10,078 bases of DNA from Anaerolineaceae bacterium UBA5365 (GCA_002407905.1 DHPL01000050.1:1-10078), one strand, 5' to 3'. Positions 1 to 7,310 are shown, counted from the first letter of the stretch. Notes: generated from the letters alone by a model not told the origin. Numbers and translations are program-made.

Positions 1-135
1 ACTGCCAGGATCGGCATCCTCATTGGGGGTGAAGGTCAGGCAACCCGCATCCGGGTTTAATTCTATCGCGGCGGCGGAACAATAACGTTCATCCAAAAAC
101 AGGCAATCCAAGTAATGGCATCGAATCTTGGGCAT
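1..135 (-). CDS. Small cysteine-rich protein, DUF1540-like (partial, N-terminal 45 residues)
   Basis: The open frame reads from an ATG at 135 to the left edge of the window without a stop, so the C-terminus is missing. The 45 visible residues begin MPKIRCHYLDC and carry four cysteines (C6, C11, C19, C32) in the pattern C-x4-C-x7-C-x12-C, with an AAAIEL segment after the third. This resembles the DUF1540 type of small protein, presumed to bind a metal such as zinc; its function is unknown. Two adjacent ATGs exist, at 138 and 135. The AAGGAG at 142-147 lies 6 bases before the second but only 3 before the first, so 135 is preferred. The gene follows relA/spoT on the same strand after 72 bases and seems to have its own promoter. 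Confidence 0.7.
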   Translation of the reverse strand, partial: MPKIRCHYLDCLFLDERYCSAAAIELNPDAGCLTFTPNEDADPGS

Positions 136-167
136 CATCTACTCCTTGTCTCCAGGATTTCGCAGGC

Positions 168-196
168 ATTTTACCTTAGACAAGAAAAGGCGTAAA
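168..196 (-). promoter_or_regulatory. Candidate sigma-70-type promoter for the small cysteine-rich gene
   Basis: On the minus strand TTTACG (191-196, 4 of 6 matches to the -35 consensus) is followed after 17 bases by TAAAAT (168-173, 5 of 6 to the -10 consensus). A transcript would start near 161 and have a leader of about 25 bases containing the AAGGAG site at 142-147. The box lies just after the relA/spoT stop codon. Read by eye only; other promoter types were not excluded. Confidence 0.4.
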
Positions 197-207
197 GGCG
201 GTTTAGC

Positions 208-2406
208 CTAACCTGGTTTGCTGCGGGAAGCCTCGATAACGTTGGGGATATTCTCCATGCGGGTCAGCAGCCGGCTCAGCTGGCTGATGCCGCTTACTTC
301 CAGCACCAGGTTTACTTTTACCAAGTGGGCGCGGGTTTGCATGGAGAGATCCACCAGGCGCACGTTTTCGCCGGAAAGCACGGTGGATATATCGGTCATC
401 AAGCCCTGGCGGTCATATGCGGAGAGCTGGAGCGCCACCGGATAGGTTTTCTCCTGGCTGGCCCAATCCACCTGGATAAGGCGTTCACGGTCGTGCACCC
501 GCAATATGTTGGGGCAATCCACACGGTGGATGGTGGCGCCGCGCCCGCGGGTGACATAGCCCACGATGTCATCCCCGGGCATTGGGTTGCAGCAGCGTGC
601 CGGAACGGTTGCCATGCCCTTGAGGCCCATCACCATCACTGAGCTGCTTGGTGCTGGCTTGGTGGTAGGACCAGCCGGGATGAGTAAATCCTCCGTGATC
701 GCGCTCTTTTGCAGTTCGGAAACCTTATTGATCACCCTGCCCATGGAAAGATCGCCGGTACCGATCGCAACGTAGAGGTCATCCAGGCTGCGGACGTTAA
801 AGGTTTCCAGCATGGCCAGCAGGTCCACAGTATTGAGGTTCAGGCGCTTGAATTCCCTTTCCAGGGCGGCCTTGCCATGTTCCAGGTTCTGGTCACGGTC
901 CTGCTGTTTAAACCATTGTTTGATCTTGGACCGCGAGCGGGGCGACTTGACCATGCCCAGGTTGGCGTTGAGCCAATCGCGGCTGGGGCCGCCTTTGCTG
1001 GTGGTAAGAACCTCTACCTGGTCGCCCGTCTGCAAGGTGTAGTCCAAGGTGACCAGTTTTCCGTTAACCTTGGCGCCCCGGCAGCGATGACCAATTTGGG
1101 TATGGACCTGATAGGCAAAATCGATGGGGGTGGCGCCAAGCGGCAGTTCAACCACGTCGCCCTTGGGCGTTAGAGCGTAAACCTTGTCCCTAAAGGGGTC
1201 CGAGCGCAGGTTTTCCAGGAGCTCGCTGGATTCATCCACTTCCTGGCTCCAGGCCAAAAGGCTGCGCATAGCTGTAACTTTTTGTTCGTAATCGCTGCTC
1301 ATGCGCGCTTTGGTCTCTTTGTAGCGCCAGTGGGCGGCCACGCCGTATTCGGCGTTTTGGTGCATCTCATAGGTACGGATCTGCACTTCAACCGGCTTGC
1401 CATCGCTGTAGATCACGGCCGTGTGCAGCGATTGATAATTGTTCGGTTTGGCATTGGCGATGTAATCGTCAAACTCGCCGGGAATGGGGGTGTAGTGCAT
1501 GTGCACGATGCCCAACACCTTGTAGCAAGAGCCCTCATCGTTGACCAGGGCGCGTACCGCCCGCAAATCGCGGATGGCTTCGAAGGTTTGGCCTTTGCGC
1601 TGCATTTTGCGGTAGATGGAATAAATATGCTTGGGCCGGCCAGTCACCTGGGCTTCCACATCCGCTGCTTTGAGCAGTTTTTGCAGCGTGGTGACGATGC
1701 CGTTGATCTCGTCCTCCCGCCGGTTGCGGCGCATTTCAAGCTGGGTGGAGATCTCCTGGTATTTCTCCGGGTTGCTGTAGCGGAAAGCCAGGTCCTCCAT
1801 CTCCCATTTGATCTGCCAGATGCCCAGGCGGTTAGCCAGAGGCGCAAAGATGTCCAGTGTTTCCTGGGCAATCTTCTTTTGACGGTCCGGAGGCAAGTGA
1901 TGCAAGGTGCGCAGGTTGTGCAGGCGGTCGGCCAGTTTGATGATCACCACGCGCACGTCATCCCCAATGGCCAAAAGCATCTTGCGCAGAGTTTCTGCGA
2001 TGAGGTCAGCCTTGCGGCTATCCGAGATATCCTCAGTTACCGGCAGCGGCTGGCGTTCTTCCTCATGCTGGTCGCCGCGGTTAAGCTGGGGCAGGCTGGT
2101 GATGCGCGCTAGGTCTTCAACGTAATGTGCCACCGTGTTGCCAAAGCGGTTTTTGACCGTTTCCAGGCTGACTTTGCTATCCACCAGCACGTCATGGAGG
2201 ATGCCGGCAATGATCATATTGGGGGATGCCTGCATATCCACCAGAATTTCAGCCACCCCCTCACAATGCGAGACGTAGGGCTGGCCGCTGGCGCGGGTTT
2301 GCCCGCCGTGGGCTTCCTCAGCCATAGCGAAGGCATCACTGAATTTCTCGCGGTCTTTTTCAGTGTAAAGCGGCGGTAATTTAGCTAAAAACTTCTGCAG
2401 CGGCAT
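208..2406 (-). CDS. RelA/SpoT-family (p)ppGpp synthetase/hydrolase with altered hydrolase motif
   Basis: A 732-residue long RSH protein, the usual length for this family of cytoplasmic stringent-response enzymes that make (p)ppGpp from ATP and GDP/GTP and may hydrolyse it. Domain order is complete. An HD hydrolase domain spans about 25-190 (R38, H47, H71-D72, and D160/N164 in DRLHN). The synthetase domain spans about 240-370 (GRPKHIYSIYRK at 256, D280, EFDDYI at 311, catalytic-type E340 in PVEVQIRT). A TGS domain lies at about 408-470, a CC-containing zinc-finger-like region at 594-640 (C605, C606, H627, C631), and a C-terminal ACT domain at about 655-730. Two details point to a synthetase bias. 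The motif normally HDxxED reads HDVLVD, with Val at 75 in place of Glu, and the synthetase carries EFDD, as in monofunctional RelA, rather than RxKD. No good ribosome binding site precedes the ATG, but TACAAT sits 9 bases upstream, so a leaderless or near-leaderless transcript is possible. It starts 30 bases after the flavoprotein gene. I cannot decide between the symbols relA, spoT and rel. Confidence 0.95.
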   Translation of the reverse strand: MPLQKFLAKLPPLYTEKDREKFSDAFAMAEEAHGGQTRASGQPYVSHCEGVAEILVDMQASPNMIIAGILHDVLVDSKVSLETVKNRFGNTVAHYVEDLARITSLPQLNRGDQHEEERQPLPVTEDISDSRKADLIAETLRKMLLAIGDDVRVVIIKLADRLHNLRTLHHLPPDRQKKIAQETLDIFAPLANRLGIWQIKWEMEDLAFRYSNPEKYQEISTQLEMRRNRREDEINGIVTTLQKLLKAADVEAQVTGRPKHIYSIYRKMQRKGQTFEAIRDLRAVRALVNDEGSCYKVLGIVHMHYTPIPGEFDDYIANAKPNNYQSLHTAVIYSDGKPVEVQIRTYEMHQNAEYGVAAHWRYKETKARMSSDYEQKVTAMRSLLAWSQEVDESSELLENLRSDPFRDKVYALTPKGDVVELPLGATPIDFAYQVHTQIGHRCRGAKVNGKLVTLDYTLQTGDQVEVLTTSKGGPSRDWLNANLGMVKSPRSRSKIKQWFKQQDRDQNLEHGKAALEREFKRLNLNTVDLLAMLETFNVRSLDDLYVAIGTGDLSMGRVINKVSELQKSAITEDLLIPAGPTTKPAPSSSVMVMGLKGMATVPARCCNPMPGDDIVGYVTRGRGATIHRVDCPNILRVHDRERLIQVDWASQEKTYPVALQLSAYDRQGLMTDISTVLSGENVRLVDLSMQTRAHLVKVNLVLEVSGISQLSRLLTRMENIPNVIEASRSKPG

Positions 2407-2436
2407 CTTGCGCTAATTGTAGCCCAGCTTACAGAC

Positions 2437-3594
2437 CTACTTTAATTTCTCCTTGGAGTCGAAACTCCGGTTCAGCTTTAATGCCTGCAGGATCTCCTGA
2501 TCCGCGGCATTCAGGCTGCCGGTAACAAGTTTGGACATCAGCCGGCCAACGCCTGGCCCGAGCATGAAGCCCTGCCCGCACATACCGGTGGCCAGCAAAT
2601 AGCCATCCAAGCCCTCTACAGGCCCCAGAATGGGGGAGCCGTCCGGGGTCATGGGATAGGTGCCGCGCCAGGTGCGGCGTACGCGCACATTCGCCAGCCG
2701 GGGAAGGACTTCAACGAGCCGCCGGCAAGCGTGCGGCAGGTAGCTCTGGGTGTCCAGGTCCAGATTGCCCCAGATCAACGGGTTGGGGGTAACGCAGAAG
2801 ATGATCTTCCCACTTCCGTGCTGGTAGAAATAGAAGTTGCTGGAGCCCGGCCGGGTACGGATGTCTACAATCATCGGGCCAACCAGGCGGCCAACCGCTT
2901 CTGTGATGCCGGCTTCGTGGGCATCTGGCCTGACGGGCAGGTCCAGGCCCAGCATGGATCCCAACTCATGGGACCAGGACCCGGCGGCATCGATGAGCAC
3001 TGGCGCGCTGTAGCTGGCTTTATCGGTCTTAACCCCATTGATGCGGCCGCCCTGCACTTGCAGTTCGGTGATGCGTTCAGCAAAGTGGAATTCCGCTCCA
3101 TGCTCCCGGGCGTGCTTCCAGAAAGCGAAATTGGTTTTTAATGGGGAAGCCGAGCCATCCTGAGGCGAATACGTACCGCCGCGCAGGCCATCGGTGTTGA
3201 TATCTGGCGCCAGGGCGCGGATACCATCCGCGTCGTGCCAGTCGATATTTAATCCCAGGGATTTTTGGAGCGTCAGGAGGTCCTTGAGTGTCTTTTCAAC
3301 GTCCTCATCGTAGGCCACAAAGCTGTAGCCGTTTTCCTGCCACTCCAGGTCATCCCCATGGGTTTCCTGCCATTTACCTACGATTTCCAATGAGTCTGCG
3401 CATAGGCGTATCTTAGCAGGATCAGAATGGGTGGCGCGCAAACCGCCAATGGCGTGTTTGTTCGAGCCTTGCCCATTACTGGCAAGCATATCCAGAACCA
3501 GGACTTTAAGGCCAGCCAAAGCAAGGTAATAAGCGGTGGGGGTTCCAACAGAGCCGGCGCCGGCAATGATCACATCATATTTTTGGCTGCTCAC
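2437..3594 (-). CDS. FAD-dependent amine/amino-acid dehydrogenase catalytic subunit (DAO family, SoxB/HcnC-like)
   Basis: A 385-residue flavoprotein of the D-amino-acid oxidase (DAO) superfamily, with no signal peptide or membrane segment, so probably cytoplasmic. The N-terminal Rossmann fold shows GAGSVG at 12-17 followed by TPTAYYLA, with an acidic D35 at the end of the second strand to hold the FAD ribose. A conserved Gly-rich C-terminal FAD element runs from PDGSPILGP (317) through GMCGQGFMLGPGVGRL (337-352). Relatives are the beta subunits of sarcosine oxidase and of multimeric proline, hydroxyproline and opine dehydrogenases, and HcnC of hydrogen cyanide synthase; all oxidise a C-N bond and pass electrons to a partner. 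The substrate cannot be read from the sequence. Translation starts at a GTG overlapping the partner's TGA stop (GTGA, 3591-3594), behind GGAGG at 3601-3605. This tight coupling strongly suggests a complex with the Fe-S flavoprotein upstream. Confidence 0.88.
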   Translation of the reverse strand: MSSQKYDVIIAGAGSVGTPTAYYLALAGLKVLVLDMLASNGQGSNKHAIGGLRATHSDPAKIRLCADSLEIVGKWQETHGDDLEWQENGYSFVAYDEDVEKTLKDLLTLQKSLGLNIDWHDADGIRALAPDINTDGLRGGTYSPQDGSASPLKTNFAFWKHAREHGAEFHFAERITELQVQGGRINGVKTDKASYSAPVLIDAAGSWSHELGSMLGLDLPVRPDAHEAGITEAVGRLVGPMIVDIRTRPGSSNFYFYQHGSGKIIFCVTPNPLIWGNLDLDTQSYLPHACRRLVEVLPRLANVRVRRTWRGTYPMTPDGSPILGPVEGLDGYLLATGMCGQGFMLGPGVGRLMSKLVTGSLNAADQEILQALKLNRSFDSKEKLK

Positions 3595-5702
3595 AGGGCA
3601 CCTCCCTTGGATTCTTCGTCAATATTGGCCAGGGCAGCTACAGGCATTTCGATGAAAACCGGCCGGACCCTCGTTTCAGTCACCTCGCTAAAGGGGACGC
3701 CCTCCGCGGCAAAAACCCGCCGGATCATCGCCAGGCAAGTTTTACCGCCGCATGCGCCCATGCTGAGCTTGGTTTCGGCTTTAATCTGGTTGATATCCCG
3801 CACGCCTAAGCGGATGAGGGCTTTGATGTCCTTGGCTTTGACGCGTTCACAGCGGCAGATGTAGGCTTCGTCATCCAGGTTTTCGGGCTGGTCTTCCGTC
3901 CCTTCAAAGGCTTCCAGGCTCAGGTTTTCGATGATCCTGAAGCCAGCGACCTGTACCGCCATTTCCCTGGGGGCTTCCACGCTGACGATGGTGGTGCCGC
4001 GGTAGGCCGGCAGTTTCTTGATTGCCTGGATAGGCAGGTCCGCCAAGGCGTTGCCATCAATATCCGTTACAGCGATCAATTGCCCCAGAGCCAGGTGCTG
4101 GGCATCCTGTTCGTAGGGGAGGGAAACGATCGCGAACTCGTTATTCTTCCTTAAATCCACCAGACTGATGGCCAGCCCGGGGCAAACCGCTACACAGCGC
4201 GCGCAGGCGATGCAACTGGCTTTATCGCCCGGGACGAATTCCGGCATGTTGCGGATGTCTTTTGGATCGATGTAAATCAGGTTTTTGGGGCAAACCGTGG
4301 AGCAGGGATCGCAGGGGATCTCCTGATTACAGTGCATCACGGGGTAGACCCCCTGGAATTGGGTGGGGAGCTCACCCGAACGCTGCTTGCCCGGCTTGGA
4401 TTTCAGTACCTCCTCGAAAGCGACCCATTCCTGCGGGATGGGCTCGCTGAGCCGGCCCAATTCCTGGGCGATCTCGTTTCCGGCAATTTTCCCGGAGAAA
4501 ATGGCTGCGGATGCTTCGGCGATTTCTTGTGCATCGCCAGCGCTGTAAACCCGCATGCCCACTTCCTGGGCCTTGGTGATGAACTCGTTGACGGGGTCCA
4601 GACCCACCGCAATGAGCACGGTATCGCAGGGGATCACTTTCTCGGTACCTGGAATGGGCCTGAAGCGGTCGTCCACCTGGGCGACGATGATGCGTTCCAA
4701 GCTCTCATCACCTTCAGCTTTCAGGATTGTGTGCCGAGTGTAGACTGGCACGCCTGAACGCACCAATTTATCCAAATGAACTTTGTACCCGCCGCATTGC
4801 TGAGCTGCCTCTACCAAGCCGGCTACGTGAATCCCAGCCTGGATGGCGTGGTAGCCGGCGATGAGGCCTACATTACCGCCGCCAACGATGAAAAGGTTCT
4901 CGCAAGGCCGTACCAGGTCCCGGTTAACCAGGGTTTGAAACGCGCCAGCCCCGTAAATCCCCGGCAATGTGTTCCCGGGAAAAGCCAGGTTTTTTTCGCG
5001 CGCGCCGGCAGCTACCAGCAGCACCTGAGGCCTTACCAGGGTATAGGTTTCGCCCTCCCGGTAGACCGCTACGGTTTTTTCTTCGAAAATGGCCAGGGCC
5101 GTGCTGCGGGTCCAAACGGTAACACTGGGCAATGCAGCCAGCTGGTCTTCAAGCTTTTTCGCGATGTCCACCCCGCGGGTGCCGGCGTAAACAGCATCGC
5201 TGGAGCCAAAGAAGCGGTGGGTTTGCAGGACCAGTTTGCCGCCCAGGCGGTCTTTATCATCGATCAGCAAGACCTGGATGCCCCGGCTGCCAAGTTCGAT
5301 GGCAGCGGAAAGCCCGGCTGGACCAGCCCCGATGATGAGGACCTCCGTATCGAGGCGGGGCGTTTCCCGGGTCTCGAATTGCGTGCCTGGAGCAATGGGA
5401 GGCAGCTGCGGCAGCCCATCCATTGGCAATACCTGCATATCCGCGCGTACCGCAGTCATGCAGGATTTGACCGGCAGGCCATCGGCCACGACCATGCACT
5501 GGGAGCACTGTCCATTGGCGCAAAAGATACCTTGCGGGGACTCATCCTTGAAATGGTGGCCAAAAATGCTGACTCCATTGGCCATTAAGGCCGAGGAGAG
5601 CATTTCGCCCTCTTTGGCGAACATGGTTTCACCTAACCAGGTGAAGGGAATTGAGGCAGTTCTCGGATCGTTAATGATCGGGTGAGATTGGATACGACGC
5701 AC
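3591..5702 (-). CDS. Multidomain Fe-S/FAD dehydrogenase subunit (SoxA/HcnAB/OoxA-like fusion)
   Basis: A 703-residue electron-transfer flavoprotein counted from the GTG at 5702. Modules in order: an N-terminal [2Fe-2S] ferredoxin-like domain with C61, C66, C69 and C81 (C-x4-C-x2-C-x11-C); a pyridine-nucleotide-disulfide-oxidoreductase-type domain with GAGPAG at 125-130 for FAD and GGGNVG at 274-279 for a second dinucleotide; a two-cluster ferredoxin with C458, C464, C467, C471 and C497, C500, C503, C507, each set ending in CP; and a C-terminal BFD-like [2Fe-2S] domain with C616, C618, C651, C656. In HcnABC, sarcosine oxidase and multimeric proline or opine dehydrogenases, several of these parts are separate subunits. 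It probably takes electrons from the DAO-type partner encoded next and passes them to a carrier that I cannot identify. An ATG at 5762 would add 20 residues and overlap the recombinase gene, but the AAGGAGG at 5710-5716 sits 7 bases before the GTG and the ferredoxin fold begins just after it. The 5762 start is the less likely alternative. Confidence 0.9.
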   Translation of the reverse strand: MRRIQSHPIINDPRTASIPFTWLGETMFAKEGEMLSSALMANGVSIFGHHFKDESPQGIFCANGQCSQCMVVADGLPVKSCMTAVRADMQVLPMDGLPQLPPIAPGTQFETRETPRLDTEVLIIGAGPAGLSAAIELGSRGIQVLLIDDKDRLGGKLVLQTHRFFGSSDAVYAGTRGVDIAKKLEDQLAALPSVTVWTRSTALAIFEEKTVAVYREGETYTLVRPQVLLVAAGAREKNLAFPGNTLPGIYGAGAFQTLVNRDLVRPCENLFIVGGGNVGLIAGYHAIQAGIHVAGLVEAAQQCGGYKVHLDKLVRSGVPVYTRHTILKAEGDESLERIIVAQVDDRFRPIPGTEKVIPCDTVLIAVGLDPVNEFITKAQEVGMRVYSAGDAQEIAEASAAIFSGKIAGNEIAQELGRLSEPIPQEWVAFEEVLKSKPGKQRSGELPTQFQGVYPVMHCNQEIPCDPCSTVCPKNLIYIDPKDIRNMPEFVPGDKASCIACARCVAVCPGLAISLVDLRKNNEFAIVSLPYEQDAQHLALGQLIAVTDIDGNALADLPIQAIKKLPAYRGTTIVSVEAPREMAVQVAGFRIIENLSLEAFEGTEDQPENLDDEAYICRCERVKAKDIKALIRLGVRDINQIKAETKLSMGACGGKTCLAMIRRVFAAEGVPFSEVTETRVRPVFIEMPVAALANIDEESKGGAL

Positions 5703-5709
5703 GCGAAAA

Positions 5710-5716
5710 CCTCCTT
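5710..5716 (-). promoter_or_regulatory. Strong ribosome binding site that sets the start at 5702
   Basis: The minus strand reads AAGGAGG, then 7 bases, then GTG (5700-5702). This near-ideal Shine-Dalgarno site lies inside the longest reading frame and would be pointless if translation began at the ATG at 5762. Confidence 0.8.
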
Positions 5717-5745
5717 GGCATGCAGCAGAGTTGAGACTGGAGCGA

Positions 5746-5751
5746 ATTATA
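5746..5751 (-). promoter_or_regulatory. Candidate -10 box for the dehydrogenase genes
   Basis: A perfect TATAAT on the minus strand lies 3 bases past the recombinase stop codon. It would start a transcript near 5739, with a leader of about 37 bases carrying the AAGGAGG site. No convincing -35 hexamer lies 16-18 bases upstream. It may be a weak or activator-dependent promoter, or chance in an AT-rich stretch. Confidence 0.35.
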
Positions 5752-5754
5752 AGA

Positions 5755-6729
5755 CTATCCAAATATTTCCAGATATTTTTGATCCAACTCTGCGTCTGAG
5801 AGGTGGGAATAGCGCTGCGTGACAGCGATATTGGTGTGGCGGGCCAGTTCCTGTGCCAGTTTGAGGTTGCCGCTGGTAAGCAGTATGGTGGTCACAAAGT
5901 AGTGTCGGAAGGAATGCGGCGTGATGGTGCCAACCGCTTCAGGACCCAAGGCTTCTTTGACGCGCTGATTGACGATCTCCCGGCCAGTTGTTGTGGAGAT
6001 ATGCAGCACTTTCTTACCGGCAGCCTTGTCGTGCCGGGAAAAAACCGGCAGGGAGCCAAGCGCTTTCCCGCCGCCACCATCCATGCCGGCCCGTGTGCCC
6101 AGGTAATCTTTGAGCGCCTTGATGCTGCGCTTCGAAAAACGCAGGACGGCCTGCTTATTGCCTTTACCGGTGATGATCGCCCGGCCTTCATTCCAATCGA
6201 TGTCGCCCCGGCGCAGCTTGCAGGCTTCGTGCACTCGCATGCCGGTATCGGCCAGGCAAAGCAGAAAGGCGCGGTCGCGCAGGTTGATCAGGCGTTCCAG
6301 TTCGCTTTCGTAGGGCTTTATGTTCAAAGCTTCGGCGTATTCCAGGACGGTTTCGATGGATTGTTTGGGAAATTGAGGCAAGCGGATGCCCGGCCTGCGG
6401 GCCCGCTGTTTGATGAGCAGGCGCACACGCGGGAGGTTAACCGGTGCCAGGTTTTCGCCGGCAATGTACTCGTAAAGGCCTACCGTTGCGGTGAGGTAAC
6501 ACTGCTCGGTTGCAGGAGACAGGTCCTTGAGCGCGGTGGCCATCCAGACCACGGCGTCTTCCTTCAGCTGGTCAAGCGCAGCGGAAGCAGGTTCAAGGCC
6601 CTGGCTGGTTAATACGTCTTTCAAGGTAGCCATCGCGTTCCGGTAAGTGCGGGCGGTATTCGCGCTGCGCGAGAGGTTGACCGCTTTGATGTAGGCATCG
6701 ATGGTGGACTCGATCGTGAGACTGCTCAT
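5755..6729 (-). CDS. Tyrosine recombinase (phage integrase family, XerC/XerD-like)
   Basis: A 324-residue site-specific recombinase that cuts and rejoins DNA through a covalent phosphotyrosine. An N-terminal SAM-like core-binding domain spans about 5-105 and the catalytic domain about 120-320. All catalytic residues are visible: R165 in DTGMRVHEAC, K189 in TGKGNK, H272 and R275 in PHSFRH, H298 in ARHTN, and the nucleophile Y307 in TQRYSHLS. The protein looks intact. Length and motifs resemble Xer recombinases, but an insert around residues 213-245 (GMDGGGGK...) and the lack of any neighbouring replication gene leave open an origin from an integrated element. No tRNA, no repeat pair that looks like att sites and no other mobile gene was found nearby. 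TATAAT at 6736-6741 lies only 6 bases before the ATG, with no ribosome binding site between, which is the layout of a leaderless mRNA. Confidence 0.92.
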   Translation of the reverse strand: MSSLTIESTIDAYIKAVNLSRSANTARTYRNAMATLKDVLTSQGLEPASAALDQLKEDAVVWMATALKDLSPATEQCYLTATVGLYEYIAGENLAPVNLPRVRLLIKQRARRPGIRLPQFPKQSIETVLEYAEALNIKPYESELERLINLRDRAFLLCLADTGMRVHEACKLRRGDIDWNEGRAIITGKGNKQAVLRFSKRSIKALKDYLGTRAGMDGGGGKALGSLPVFSRHDKAAGKKVLHISTTTGREIVNQRVKEALGPEAVGTITPHSFRHYFVTTILLTSGNLKLAQELARHTNIAVTQRYSHLSDAELDQKYLEIFG

Positions 6730-6735
6730 GCTGTG

Positions 6736-6741
6736 ATTATA
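6736..6741 (-). promoter_or_regulatory. Candidate -10 box, leaderless arrangement, for the tyrosine recombinase
   Basis: A perfect TATAAT on the minus strand ends 6 bases before the ATG at 6729, so transcription would begin at or next to the start codon. No -35 hexamer is recognisable at the right distance. The absence of any Shine-Dalgarno site supports leaderless initiation. Confidence 0.4.
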
Positions 6742-7170
6742 AGCGTTCCATGGGGTGGGGCGCCTGCTGAGAGAGTGGGTGGATGATTGCTTTTATGAAT
6801 TTGGGTTATCAGACACATTTTTCTTGTAATGACACGTATTTCTGCGCATAGTTATTATTATTCAGAATTTGCATGAAAATGGGGTGAGCGGTTGTCTCAG
6901 CGTGATTTTGGCTTGATTCATTTTTCCGCGATTGAGATTGACAGTCCTCATGATTTCAGGAATTTATTTAATTGGTGATCCAATATTCCGTTTCGATTTA
7001 CACCGGCTGATTTGAGTAAACAATCCGACAAGGTCAAAGTAATTTCCATATTCGTTTCCAAATCAGATGGGAATACAATTAGTGCGTAGCCTCATTAAAA
7101 AGTTCTAACAGTCCTTCAAGGCGCTGAGAGACCTCCTTCCTATTATAATATCCCTACCCGATACGCTTAC

Positions 7171-7189
7171 GATAATGATACTTATCATA
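7171..7189. promoter_or_regulatory. Fur-box-like inverted repeat
   Basis: The 19 bases beginning GATAATGATA match 15 of 19 positions of the classical Fur consensus as I remember it. Its core is a perfect dyad, ATGATA-CT-TATCAT (7175-7188). A second dyad, TAACC-TAATAT-GGTTA (7188-7203), abuts it. No nearby gene start on either strand is an obvious target: the nearest downstream start is the recombinase about 440 bases away on the minus strand, and the plus strand leads into the antisense of the codY-like gene. It may be a real operator or chance in AT-rich DNA. Confidence 0.25.
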
Positions 7190-7290
7190 ACCTAATATGG
7201 TTAGCGTGTAAAACTGCCCCTCCCCTTCTTGGCCTCAAGAATGGCAATGGCTTTATACACGTAACTGCGTTCTGGATTTTTCCTGCCTTC

Positions 7291-7310
7291 GCCCGGCGGG
7301 AGTCCCGGGC
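7291..7310. other. Short GC-rich stem-loop downstream of the codY-like gene
   Basis: GCCCGG (7291-7296) and CCGGGC (7305-7310) can pair around an 8-base loop, about 40 bases past the stop of the codY-like gene. On that gene's strand the stem is followed by a purine-rich stretch and not by a run of U, so it does not qualify as an intrinsic terminator. It could be a transcript end trimmed or stabilised by structure, or have no role. Confidence 0.25.

Noticed and set aside
180..207. Possible terminator after relA/spoT around the repeated AAGGCG sequence.
   Set aside because: The repeat is direct, not inverted, and no stem followed by a U run can be drawn.
1282..2112. A 276-codon open frame on the plus strand across relA/spoT.
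   Set aside because: It mirrors the strongly supported RSH gene on the other strand and has no domain signature or ribosome site.
4776..5588. A 270-codon open frame on the plus strand across the dehydrogenase subunit.
   Set aside because: Shadow of a gene whose Fe-S and FAD motifs are unambiguous in the minus frame.
5803..6612. A 269-codon open frame on the plus strand across the recombinase.
   Set aside because: Shadow; the recombinase has the full catalytic set on the minus strand.
6938..6966. A perfect TTGACA on the plus strand in the AT-rich gap.
   Set aside because: No acceptable -10 hexamer lies 16-19 bases downstream, and no gene follows on that strand.
6889..6975. A short plus-strand frame starting at TTG (MSQRDFGLIHFSAIEI...) of 28 codons.
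   Set aside because: Poor ribosome site, very short, and no feature beyond being open; chance is the simpler explanation.
7121..7190. A CTGAGAG followed by ACCCGATACG...GATAATG on the plus strand recalls parts of a TPP riboswitch.
   Set aside because: The closing GNAGGGA element and the matching first stem are missing, the spacing is wrong, and the sequence downstream on that strand is antisense to the codY-like gene with no thiamin gene.
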